Positions 7,145 to 12,941 of a stretch of 13,888 bases of DNA are shown here, one piece after another. The translations under genes were made by a program, and so were the position numbers. This DNA comes from Pseudomonadota bacterium (lineage in GTDB: Bacteria; Pseudomonadota; Alphaproteobacteria; Rhizobiales; Xanthobacteraceae): the NCBI GenBank assembly GCA_023430245.1, contig JAEZBA010000232.1, positions 1 to 13,888 on the forward strand. Reading direction: 5' to 3'. Position 1 is the first letter of the stretch. The number at the start of each line of letters is the position of its first letter. The notes beneath the pieces were generated by a model. The model had not been told where the DNA came from. It saw only the letters and a list, made by a program, of their open reading frames with translations, and searched no databases.

Positions 7145-7747
7145 ATGACAACAACCTCGGGCATGGACCTGTCGCTGAAGATCGTCATCGTGGACGAGAG
7201 CCCGGTGCGCTCGGCCATCCTCGAGGAGGGGCTGCGCGAGGCCGGTTTTACCGACGTGATCCGCATCGCCGAGATGCAGAACCTGCTGGCCCGCATCTAC
7301 AAGATCGACCCCGACGTCATCCTGATCGACCTCGAAAATCCAAGCCGCGACGTGCTGGAGCAGATGTTCCAGGTCAGCCGCATCGTCAAGCGGCCGATCG
7401 CCATGTTCGTCGACCAGAGCGACACCGCCTCGATCCAGGCCTCCGTCGACGCCGGCGTCGCGTCCTACATCGTCGACGGGCTCAAGAAAGAGCGCATCAA
7501 ATATATTCTCGATACCTGCATCTCGCGCTTCAACGCGTTCGCGAAACTGCAGGAAGAGCTCGACCGCACCAAAAGCGCTCTGGAGGAGCGCAAGGTGATC
7601 GATCGCGCCAAGGGAATATTGATGTCAGCGAAGAAACTGACGGAAGACGACGCCTATGCCCTGTTGCGGAGTACCGCGATGAAGGAAAACAAGAAGATCG
7701 CCGATATCGCCCAATCGGTGATCACCGCCGCGGAGATGTTCAAATGA
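7145..7747 (+). CDS. nasT: NasT, ANTAR-domain RNA-binding antiterminator of nitrate assimilation
   Basis: Binds hairpins in the leader of nitrate assimilation operons and prevents termination. In known NasST systems it is held inactive by NasS until nitrate or nitrite is present. The protein has 200 aa. The receiver-like domain (about 11-130) has Asp17/Glu18 and Asp62 in LIDLENPSRD. A linking coiled coil carries LQEELDRTKSALEERK. The C-terminal ANTAR domain (about 140-200) has VIDRAKGILM, YALLRSTAMK and IADIAQSVITAAEM. The open frame extends up to 6929, but that stretch is Pro/Arg-rich and non-conserved in look; ATG 7145 (MTTTSG) places the first beta strand as in homologues, with ATG 7163 as an alternative. 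No strong ribosome site is seen. The stop overlaps the nasS start (ATGA at 7744-7747), implying translational coupling. Its RNA target is probably 9116-9157. Confidence 0.93.
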   Translation: MTTTSGMDLSLKIVIVDESPVRSAILEEGLREAGFTDVIRIAEMQNLLARIYKIDPDVILIDLENPSRDVLEQMFQVSRIVKRPIAMFVDQSDTASIQASVDAGVASYIVDGLKKERIKYILDTCISRFNAFAKLQEELDRTKSALEERKVIDRAKGILMSAKKLTEDDAYALLRSTAMKENKKIADIAQSVITAAEMFK

Positions 7748-8916
7748 CCAGCGGCAAGCGCATCCGCATCGGCTTTATCCCGCTCGCGGACGCGACCGCG
7801 TTGATCGTCGCGGTCGACAAGGGCTTCACTGCCGAGGAAGGCGTGGATGTCGAACTGGTGCGCGAGGTGTCGTGGTCCAATGTCCGCGACAAACTCAATA
7901 TCGGGCTGTTCGATGCCGCTCACCTGTTGGCGCCGGTCGCGATCGCCTCGAGCCTTGGATTGGGTCACGTCAAGGTGCCGATCATCACGGCCTTTGGCCT
8001 CGGACTGAACGGCAACGCCATTACGGTATCCCCTGCCCTTCATGCCGCGCTGAAAGACGTCGCCGAAGGCGACATCACCAATCCGATGGTATCGGCGCGC
8101 GCGCTCGCGCGTGTCGTCATGGATCGCCGCGCCAACGGCGAAGAGCCCCTGACCTTCGGCATGACCTTTCCCTATTCCACGCATAATTATCACCTTCGCT
8201 TCTGGATGGCCGCAGGCGGCGTCGATCCCGACCAGGATGTGCGGCTGATCGTGCTGCCGCCGCCCTATATGGTGGAGAGCCTCGCCAACAAGCATGTCGA
8301 TGCCTTTTGCGTCGGCGCACCGTGGAATTCGGTCGCGGTCGATCTCGGGATCGGGCACATCCTGCATTTCGTATCGGAGATCTTCCAGCGCGCGGCGGAG
8401 AAAGTCCTGGCGGTGCGTGCGCGTTGGGCCGAAGACAATCCGGATGTGTTCCGCAGACTCGTGCGTGCGCATGGCCGCGCGGCTGACTTCGTCGAAAATC
8501 CGGACAACCGCGACGAGGTCGCCGCCATCCTGTCCGCGCCGGACCGCATCGCGGTGGCACCGGATGTCATCCGCCGCACGCTCGATGGAAAACTCAAAGT
8601 CGCGCCGGACGGCGCTTATCGAGCGAGCGACCGGTACCTCCTGGTCGGACGCGATGGCGCCGCACGCCCCGATCCAGTCCAGGCGGCGTGGTTGTACGCG
8701 CAGATGGTGCGCTGGGGTCAGGCCCTGATGTCGGCGGAGGGATTGGCCGAGGCAAAGGCTACGTTTCGCCCCGACCTTTACGACGAGATCTTCGGACCGC
8801 AGCCACCGCTTCCCGCATCCGAACCGGCCGATCGAGTCGGCGCTTTTACCGGCCCCGCTTTCGATCCAGATAACATCGCCGCGCATCTCGACGGCTGGAA
8901 AATACGGCGGCGCTAG
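7744..8916 (+). CDS. nasS: NasS, cytoplasmic nitrate sensor (NrtA-like) that controls NasT
   Basis: Senses nitrate or nitrite and releases NasT. It has 390 aa and is homologous to the nitrate-binding protein NrtA (compare 9291-10613: both have SW-x-x-x-R-D-x-L near residues 40-100, then HxLxP, and C-V-x-x-PWN), but it lacks any signal peptide and begins directly with the first beta strand, KRIRIGFIPLADATALIVAV. This is the diagnostic difference between a cytoplasmic NasS and an exported NrtA. Other shared blocks are FPYSTHNYHLRFWMAAGGVD and CVGAPWNSVAVDLGIGH. It overlaps nasT by 4 nt, so the two are made in coupled amounts, fitting their stoichiometric complex. The 374-nt gap downstream carries the regulated leader of nrtA. 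Confidence 0.92.
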   Translation: MTSGKRIRIGFIPLADATALIVAVDKGFTAEEGVDVELVREVSWSNVRDKLNIGLFDAAHLLAPVAIASSLGLGHVKVPIITAFGLGLNGNAITVSPALHAALKDVAEGDITNPMVSARALARVVMDRRANGEEPLTFGMTFPYSTHNYHLRFWMAAGGVDPDQDVRLIVLPPPYMVESLANKHVDAFCVGAPWNSVAVDLGIGHILHFVSEIFQRAAEKVLAVRARWAEDNPDVFRRLVRAHGRAADFVENPDNRDEVAAILSAPDRIAVAPDVIRRTLDGKLKVAPDGAYRASDRYLLVGRDGAARPDPVQAAWLYAQMVRWGQALMSAEGLAEAKATFRPDLYDEIFGPQPPLPASEPADRVGAFTGPAFDPDNIAAHLDGWKIRRR

Positions 8917-8957
8917 CCTCAAAGGGCAGTCTCGAACCGCCTGCTCAATGATGGTGC

Positions 8958-8975
8958 GATGCACAAATGTGCATC
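8958..8975. promoter_or_regulatory. Inverted repeat upstream of the nrtA promoter, candidate enhancer site
   Basis: GATGCACA-AA-TGTGCATC is a perfect 8-bp dyad with a 2-nt spacer. It lies about 120 bp upstream of the -24/-12 element, a usual distance for an NtrC-type enhancer. The GCAC/GTGC cores match NtrC half-sites, but they are 4 nt apart instead of the usual 7, so another regulator is possible. Confidence 0.45.
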
Positions 8976-8979
8976 AGGT

Positions 8980-8995
8980 TGCACGTCGCGGTGCG
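8980..8995. promoter_or_regulatory. Second GCAC/GTGC dyad, possible NtrC site
   Basis: TGCAC-GTCGCG-GTGCG contains GCAC-N6-GTGC, one base short of the NtrC-like GCAC-N7-GTGC. Its centre is 21 bp from that of the 8958-8975 dyad, two helical turns, so two dimers could bind on the same face of the DNA. Confidence 0.4.
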
Positions 8996-9081
8996 CCAAA
9001 CTTTGGCTTGCCGGCCGATGGACGATTCGCGGGCAACCTTTTACTCCCTTGAATCTTCTCTGGAATCACTCCGAACCGAAG

Positions 9082-9098
9082 TTGGCACGAAGCTTGTA
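9082..9098 (+). promoter_or_regulatory. -24/-12 (sigma-54 type) promoter of the nrt operon
   Basis: TTGGCACGAAGCTTGTA fits the RpoN consensus (TTGGCACG-N4-TTGCA) at all positions except the -12 base, T instead of C. GG at 9084-9085 and GT at 9096-9097 have the required spacing. The predicted transcript starts near 9109, 7 nt before the first leader hairpin. RpoN control is typical of nitrogen-limitation operons. Confidence 0.6.
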
Positions 9099-9115
9099 AA
9101 GAAGAGGGTGACAGC

Positions 9116-9133
9116 TACCCGCGTCAGCGGGTG
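9116..9133 (+). ncRNA. Leader hairpin P1 of the NasT target
   Basis: UACCCG and CGGGUG pair (5 Watson-Crick plus one G-U) around the 6-nt loop CGUCAG; C1 and G6 of the loop could also pair, leaving a GUCA tetraloop. It lies 6 nt upstream of P2, the position expected for the first of the two ANTAR hairpins, but its loop lacks the A1/G4 pattern. A competing upstream hairpin (9106-9120) uses the same ACCC. Confidence 0.55.
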
Positions 9134-9139
9134 CAAAAC

Positions 9140-9157
9140 CGATCCAACGACGGATCG
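9140..9157 (+). ncRNA. Leader hairpin P2, ANTAR (NasT) binding hexaloop
   Basis: CGAUCC and GGAUCG form a perfect 6-bp stem around the hexaloop AACGAC (9146-9151). The A at loop position 1 and G at position 4 are the defining bases of ANTAR-protein RNA targets. It sits between the promoter and the terminator of a nitrate operon whose upstream gene encodes NasT, so the assignment as the NasT site is strong. Confidence 0.72.
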
Positions 9158-9165
9158 ACCAGGCG

Positions 9166-9235
9166 AAGCCGCCATCCCAAGGAGCCAGCCCCGTGAGGGG
9201 ACCGGCGCCTGACGGGTGAGCGGCTTTTTTGTTTT
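9166..9235 (+). terminator. Intrinsic terminator in the nrt leader, target of NasT antitermination
   Basis: AAGCCGC (9166-9172) pairs with GCGGCTT (9220-9226), extended by CATCC/GGGTG with one bulged A. An inner hairpin CCCC-GTGA-GGGG (9189-9200) stabilises the loop. TTTTTT follows at 9225-9230, then G and TTTT. It lies 55 nt before the nrtA ATG, so transcripts stop here unless the terminator is overridden. Confidence 0.8.
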
Positions 9236-9290
9236 GGCGACCCATTGGACCCCGCCGGGCCAACCAGAGAACGAGACAGAGGGATAGTCG

Positions 9291-10613
9291 ATGTCACAGG
9301 ACCGCGAGACTTCGAAGACGAGGGTGAGCCGCCGAACGCTGCTCAAGGGAACAGCCGGCGCGGCCGCACTGCTCGGCGCCGTCAAGACGCAATTTCCGTT
9401 CGGGGTCCATGTCGCCGAGGCGTCCGGTCCTGAAACCAAGAAAGCCGCGCTTGGCTTCATCGCGCTCACCGACGCCGCTCCGCTGTTTGTCGCGAAGGAA
9501 AAGGGCCTGTTCGCAAAATACGGCGTGCCGGATGTGGAGGTTCTTAAACAGGCGTCGTGGGGCGCGACCCGCGACAATCTCGTGCTCGGCGGCGAAGCCA
9601 ACGGCATCGACGGCGCACATATCCTGACCCCGATGCCTTACCTGATCTCGGCTGGCAAGGTGACCCAGAACAACGTGCCGACGCCGATGTACATCCTCGC
9701 GCGGCTCAACCTGAATGGACAATGCATTTCGGTCGGCAAGGAGTACGAAGATCTCAAGGTCGGCGTCGACACCACCGCGTTCAAGGGCGCGCTCGAGAAG
9801 AAGAAAGCCTCCGGCAAGTCGATCAAGGCTGCCAATACTTTCCCCGGCGGCACCCACGACCTGTGGATCCGCTACTGGCTCGCTGCCGGCGGCATCGATC
9901 CCGACAAGGACATCGAGACCATCACGGTTCCGCCGGCGCAAATGGTGGCGAACATGAAGGTCGGCACCATGGACTGCTTCTGCGTCTGCGAGCCGTGGAA
10001 CCTGCAGCTGATCAATCAGAAGATCGGTTACACCGCGATCACCACCGGCGAACTCTGGAATCTGCATCCGGAAAAATCGCTCGGCATGCGCGCCTCCTTC
10101 GTCGACAAGAATCCGAAGGCGGCCCAAGCCATCCTGATGGCCACGATGGAAGCACAGATGTGGTGCGAGAAGCCGGAAAATTATCAGGAGGTCGCGCAGA
10201 TCTGCTCCAAGCGCAACTGGATCAACTGCCCGGTCAACGACATCACCGATCGTGTGAAGGGCAAGTTCGATTACGGCATCCCGGGCAAGGTGGTCGAAAA
10301 GCATCCGCAGATGATGCGCTACTGGAACGATTTCGCATCCTATCCCTATCAGAGCCACGACCTGTGGTTCATCACCGAGGATATCCGCTGGGGCAAGTTC
10401 GAGCCCGAGGTCGATGCCGCAGGCCTGATCAAGAAGGTCAACCGCGAAGATCTGTGGCGCGAGGCGGCAAAAGCCCTCTCGGTTCCTGACGCGCAGATCC
10501 CGACCTCTACCTCGCGCGGCAAGGAAACCTTCTTCGACGGCAAGGTCTTCGATCCGGCCGATCCCAAGGCCTACCTGAAGAGCCTTGCGATCAAGCGCGT
10601 CGAAATCAGCTGA
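9291..10613 (+). CDS. nrtA: NrtA, Tat-exported nitrate/nitrite-binding protein of ABC transporter
   Basis: Captures nitrate in the periplasm for import by NrtB/NrtC. It has 440 aa. The N-terminus carries a twin-arginine signal, SRRTLLKG at residues 13-20, followed by a hydrophobic Ala/Gly/Leu stretch and a likely cleavage near VAEASG (about 41-46); export in a folded state is therefore expected. The mature part has the NrtA/NasS/SsuA-like fold: ALGFIALTDAAPLFVAKEKG, SWGATRDNLVLGG, HILTPMPYLI, FPGGTHDLWIRYWLAAGGID and CVCEPWNLQLI. Several late cysteines occur in the segment CEKPENYQEVAQICSKRNW and after. AGAGGGA lies 6 nt before ATG 9291. Expression depends on the leader terminator at 9166-9235. 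A perfect hairpin follows the stop at 10622. Confidence 0.94.
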   Translation: MSQDRETSKTRVSRRTLLKGTAGAAALLGAVKTQFPFGVHVAEASGPETKKAALGFIALTDAAPLFVAKEKGLFAKYGVPDVEVLKQASWGATRDNLVLGGEANGIDGAHILTPMPYLISAGKVTQNNVPTPMYILARLNLNGQCISVGKEYEDLKVGVDTTAFKGALEKKKASGKSIKAANTFPGGTHDLWIRYWLAAGGIDPDKDIETITVPPAQMVANMKVGTMDCFCVCEPWNLQLINQKIGYTAITTGELWNLHPEKSLGMRASFVDKNPKAAQAILMATMEAQMWCEKPENYQEVAQICSKRNWINCPVNDITDRVKGKFDYGIPGKVVEKHPQMMRYWNDFASYPYQSHDLWFITEDIRWGKFEPEVDAAGLIKKVNREDLWREAAKALSVPDAQIPTSTSRGKETFFDGKVFDPADPKAYLKSLAIKRVEIS

Positions 10614-10621
10614 TCCGATCT

Positions 10622-10645
10622 GGGGCCGCGCCAACACGCGGCCCC
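10622..10645 (+). repeat. Perfect GC-rich hairpin between nrtA and nrtB
   Basis: GGGGCCGCG and CGCGGCCCC form a perfect 9-bp stem around the loop CCAACA, 8 nt after the nrtA stop. No T-run follows, so it is not a standard terminator. Hairpins placed here often protect the binding-protein message and give more NrtA than permease. Confidence 0.7.
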
Positions 10646-10678
10646 GCCCCTGCGGTGCGCCCTTCCAGAGAGACAGAC

Positions 10679-11578
10679 ATGAACATGCCCCTCGCAAAGA
10701 CCGAAACTGCATCGGCCGTTCCCGTCAGCCGACCGGCGGCAACCGTCCTGCCGCTGCAGATCAAACGCGCTCCGCTCGGCGAACGCGCGATCGAGAAGGT
10801 GAAAACAGTTTCCGAACACCTGATTCCGCCGATCATCGTGCTCACGGTTGCGCTTGTGACCTGGGAAATTCTGTGCAGCGCGCCCGGCGCGTCGTTGCCG
10901 CCGCCGAGCCAGGTTCTGTCGGAGACGTGGGAGCTGATCGTCGATCCCTTCTACGACCGTGGCGGCATCGACAAGGGGCTGTTCTGGCATCTCTCGGCCA
11001 GCCTTCAGCGTGTCGCCGTCGGCTACTCGCTCGCCGCGCTCGCGGGCGTGGCGCTCGGCACATTGGTCGGCCAGTCGACCTGGGCCATGCGCGGTCTCGA
11101 TCCGATTTTCCAGGTCCTGCGCACCGTGCCGCCGCTGGCCTGGCTGCCGCTCTCTCTCGCGGCGTTCCGGCAGGGCCAGCCGGCCGCGATCTTCGTGATC
11201 TTCATCACCGCGATCTGGCCGATCATCATCAATACCGCCGTCGGCATCCGCAACATCCCGCAGGACTTCCGCAATGTCGCCGCGGTGCTGCGGCTCAACC
11301 ATCTCGAATTCTTCTGGAAGATCATGGTGCCTTCGGCGGCGCCTTACATCTTCACCGGGCTTCGCATCGGTATCGGCCTGTCATGGCTTGCCATCGTCGC
11401 CGCCGAAATGCTGATCGGCGGGGTCGGCATCGGCTTCTTCATCTGGGATGCCTGGAATTCATCGCGCATCAGCGAGATCATCCTGGCGCTGATCTATGTC
11501 GGCATCATCGGCTTTATCCTCGACCGCTTCATCGCCTTGCTCGCCACGCTCGTCACCCGCGGCACTGCTGCGAACTGA
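10679..11578 (+). CDS. nrtB: NrtB, nitrate ABC transporter permease
   Basis: Inner-membrane channel subunit for nitrate uptake; 299 aa from ATG 10679, which has AGAGAGA about 6 nt upstream. The open frame reaches GTG 10655, but that stretch overlaps the ribosome site. A cytoplasmic N-terminal segment of about 45 aa is followed by about six hydrophobic helices, starting LIPPIIVLTVALVTWEIL. SLQRVAVGYSLAALAGVALG, VLRTVPPLAWLPLSLAAF, and AIFVIFITAIWPIIIN are typical of the NrtB/SsuC/TauC permease group. The ATPase-contact loop of the BPD_transp_1 domain corresponds to SWLAIVAAEMLIGGVGIG. It lies between nrtA and the ATPase gene, 65 nt and 13 nt away. Confidence 0.93.
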   Translation: MNMPLAKTETASAVPVSRPAATVLPLQIKRAPLGERAIEKVKTVSEHLIPPIIVLTVALVTWEILCSAPGASLPPPSQVLSETWELIVDPFYDRGGIDKGLFWHLSASLQRVAVGYSLAALAGVALGTLVGQSTWAMRGLDPIFQVLRTVPPLAWLPLSLAAFRQGQPAAIFVIFITAIWPIIINTAVGIRNIPQDFRNVAAVLRLNHLEFFWKIMVPSAAPYIFTGLRIGIGLSWLAIVAAEMLIGGVGIGFFIWDAWNSSRISEIILALIYVGIIGFILDRFIALLATLVTRGTAAN

Positions 11579-11591
11579 AGGACCTCGCCTC

Positions 11592-12386
11592 ATGAAAAGC
11601 TATCTGAAAGTCGATCACGTGGGCAAAACCTTCAACAAGGGGGCGCATGCGACCGAAGTGCTGACCGACATCACGCTCGGCGTCGAGAAGGGGGAATATG
11701 TCTCGATCATCGGCCATTCCGGCTGCGGCAAGTCCACGCTCCTGAACATCATCGCCGGACTGACCAACGCGACCGTCGGCGGCGTGCTGCTCGAAGAGCG
11801 AGAGGTCAACGAGCCCGGACCCGATCGCGCCGTCGTGTTCCAGAACCACTCACTGCTGCCCTGGCTCACGGTCTACGACAATGTGAGCCTGGCGGTGAAC
11901 AAGGTGTTTTCCGGCACGAAGTCCCGCGCCGAACGGCACGACTGGATCATGCACAATCTCGAACTCGTGCAGATGACGCATGCCAAGGACAAGCGGCCGG
12001 GGGAAGTGTCCGGCGGCATGAAACAGCGCGTCGGGATCGCGCGTGCGCTGTCGATGGAGCCAAAGGTCCTGCTGCTCGACGAGCCATTCGGCGCGCTCGA
12101 CGCGCTCACCCGCGCGCATCTGCAGGACTCGGTGATGGCGATCCACCAGAAGCTCGGCAACACCGTGATGATGATCACCCACGATGTGGACGAGGCGGTG
12201 CTGCTCTCCGATCGCATCGTGATGATGACCAATGGTCCGGCCGCACGCATTGGCGAAATTCTCGACGTGCCGCTACCGCGTCCGCGCAAGCGGCTCGATC
12301 TCGCCGGCAACCAGACCTACCTGAAATGCCGCCAGCGCGTGCTCGAATTCCTCTACGAACGCCACCGCTTCGTCGAGGCCGCGTAA
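11592..12386 (+). CDS. nrtC: Nitrate ABC transporter ATP-binding protein (NrtC/NrtD type)
   Basis: Cytoplasmic ATPase that powers NrtB. 264 aa from ATG 11592; an upstream in-frame extension to 11496 lies inside nrtB and is not used. Walker A is GHSGCGKST (41-49), Q-loop FQNHSLLPW (Gln84), signature VSGGMKQR (139-146), Walker B VLLLDEP (159-165), D-loop GALD and switch His197 in MITHDVDEA. The N-N-H-S-L-L-P-W style after the Q-loop is characteristic of the nitrate/sulfonate/taurine group. It has no C-terminal NrtA-like domain, unlike cyanobacterial NrtC, so structurally it corresponds to NrtD; the symbol nrtC follows the usual three-gene naming in rhizobia. It is followed after 44 nt by the globin gene. 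Confidence 0.93.
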   Translation: MKSYLKVDHVGKTFNKGAHATEVLTDITLGVEKGEYVSIIGHSGCGKSTLLNIIAGLTNATVGGVLLEEREVNEPGPDRAVVFQNHSLLPWLTVYDNVSLAVNKVFSGTKSRAERHDWIMHNLELVQMTHAKDKRPGEVSGGMKQRVGIARALSMEPKVLLLDEPFGALDALTRAHLQDSVMAIHQKLGNTVMMITHDVDEAVLLSDRIVMMTNGPAARIGEILDVPLPRPRKRLDLAGNQTYLKCRQRVLEFLYERHRFVEAA

Positions 12387-12430
12387 CCTTCCAACGCAAC
12401 CGTGCCGGACACTCCAGAAGGAGACAGACC

Positions 12431-12856
12431 GTGACACCGCAGCAAGTCAGTCTCGTGCAACAAAGCTTTGCAAAAGTGGCGCCGATCGCGCCGCAGGCGG
12501 CCGATCTGTTCTACGGCCGCCTGTTCGAGGTCGCACCGCAGGTGCGGTCGCTGTTTCCCGACGACATGTCCGAGCAGAAGAAGAAGTTGATGGGCATGCT
12601 GGCGGTCGTGGTCAATGGCCTCGACAGGCTCGACACGATCCTTCCCGCGGCCAGTGCGCTGGCCAAGCGGCATGTGTCATACGGTGCCGCACCCGAACAC
12701 TATCCGGTCGTCGGCGGTGCGCTGCTGTGGACCCTCGAGAAGGGCCTCGGTGAAGCATGGACGCCTGAACTCGCCGAGGCGTGGTCCGACGCCTACACGA
12801 CCTTGTCCGGCTTCATGATCGCGGAAGCCTATCCGAAGACGGAAGCGGCGGAATAG
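12431..12856 (+). CDS. Single-domain haemoglobin (flavohaemoglobin-like globin), probable NO-handling
   Basis: Haem protein of 141 aa that resembles the globin domain of flavohaemoglobin Hmp, without the reductase part. Key residues are in place: Tyr28 in LFYGRLFE (B10), Phe42 in SLFPDDM (CD1), Gln49 near E7, proximal His81 in AKRHVSYG (F8), and Tyr91 in EHYPVVGGALL. The gap between Phe42 and Gln49 is shorter than in Hmp. Start GTG 12431 has an excellent AAGGAG 7 nt upstream; the frame open to 12326 lies in nrtC and is not used. In Bradyrhizobium a globin (Bjgb) next to a flavoprotein and nitrate reductase detoxifies NO from nitrate assimilation; the same partners here suggest the same role. 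Electrons probably come from the next gene product, since the globin has no FAD domain. Confidence 0.9.
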   Translation: MTPQQVSLVQQSFAKVAPIAPQAADLFYGRLFEVAPQVRSLFPDDMSEQKKKLMGMLAVVVNGLDRLDTILPAASALAKRHVSYGAAPEHYPVVGGALLWTLEKGLGEAWTPELAEAWSDAYTTLSGFMIAEAYPKTEAAE

Positions 12857-12891
12857 CGATGAAGGCATTCATCGCCATCGTGTTTTCCTCC

Positions 12892-12918
12892 TCCCTCCCC
12901 GTTTCACGGGGAGAGGGA
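12892..12918. repeat. GC-rich palindromic repeat between globin and flavoprotein genes
   Basis: TCCCTCCCCGT and ACGGGGAGAGGGA pair through 11 bp around the loop TTC, with a 2-nt bulge. A CCCCGCGGGG palindrome follows at 12924-12933. The layout resembles the dispersed CCCTC/GGGGAGAGGG intergenic palindromes common in alphaproteobacterial genomes. It may stabilise mRNA or reduce expression of the flavoprotein. Confidence 0.6.
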
Positions 12919-12941
12919 ACCGCCCCCGCGGGGAACGCATC

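Noticed and set aside
7654..8964. 436-codon minus-strand ORF opposite nasS
   Set aside because: Covers nasS and the nasT end on the other strand; no domain, and the opposite strand encodes a clear NasS.
9294..10712. 472-codon minus-strand ORF opposite nrtA
   Set aside because: Longest antisense frame, but it mirrors nrtA and extends into its hairpin; no protein family features.
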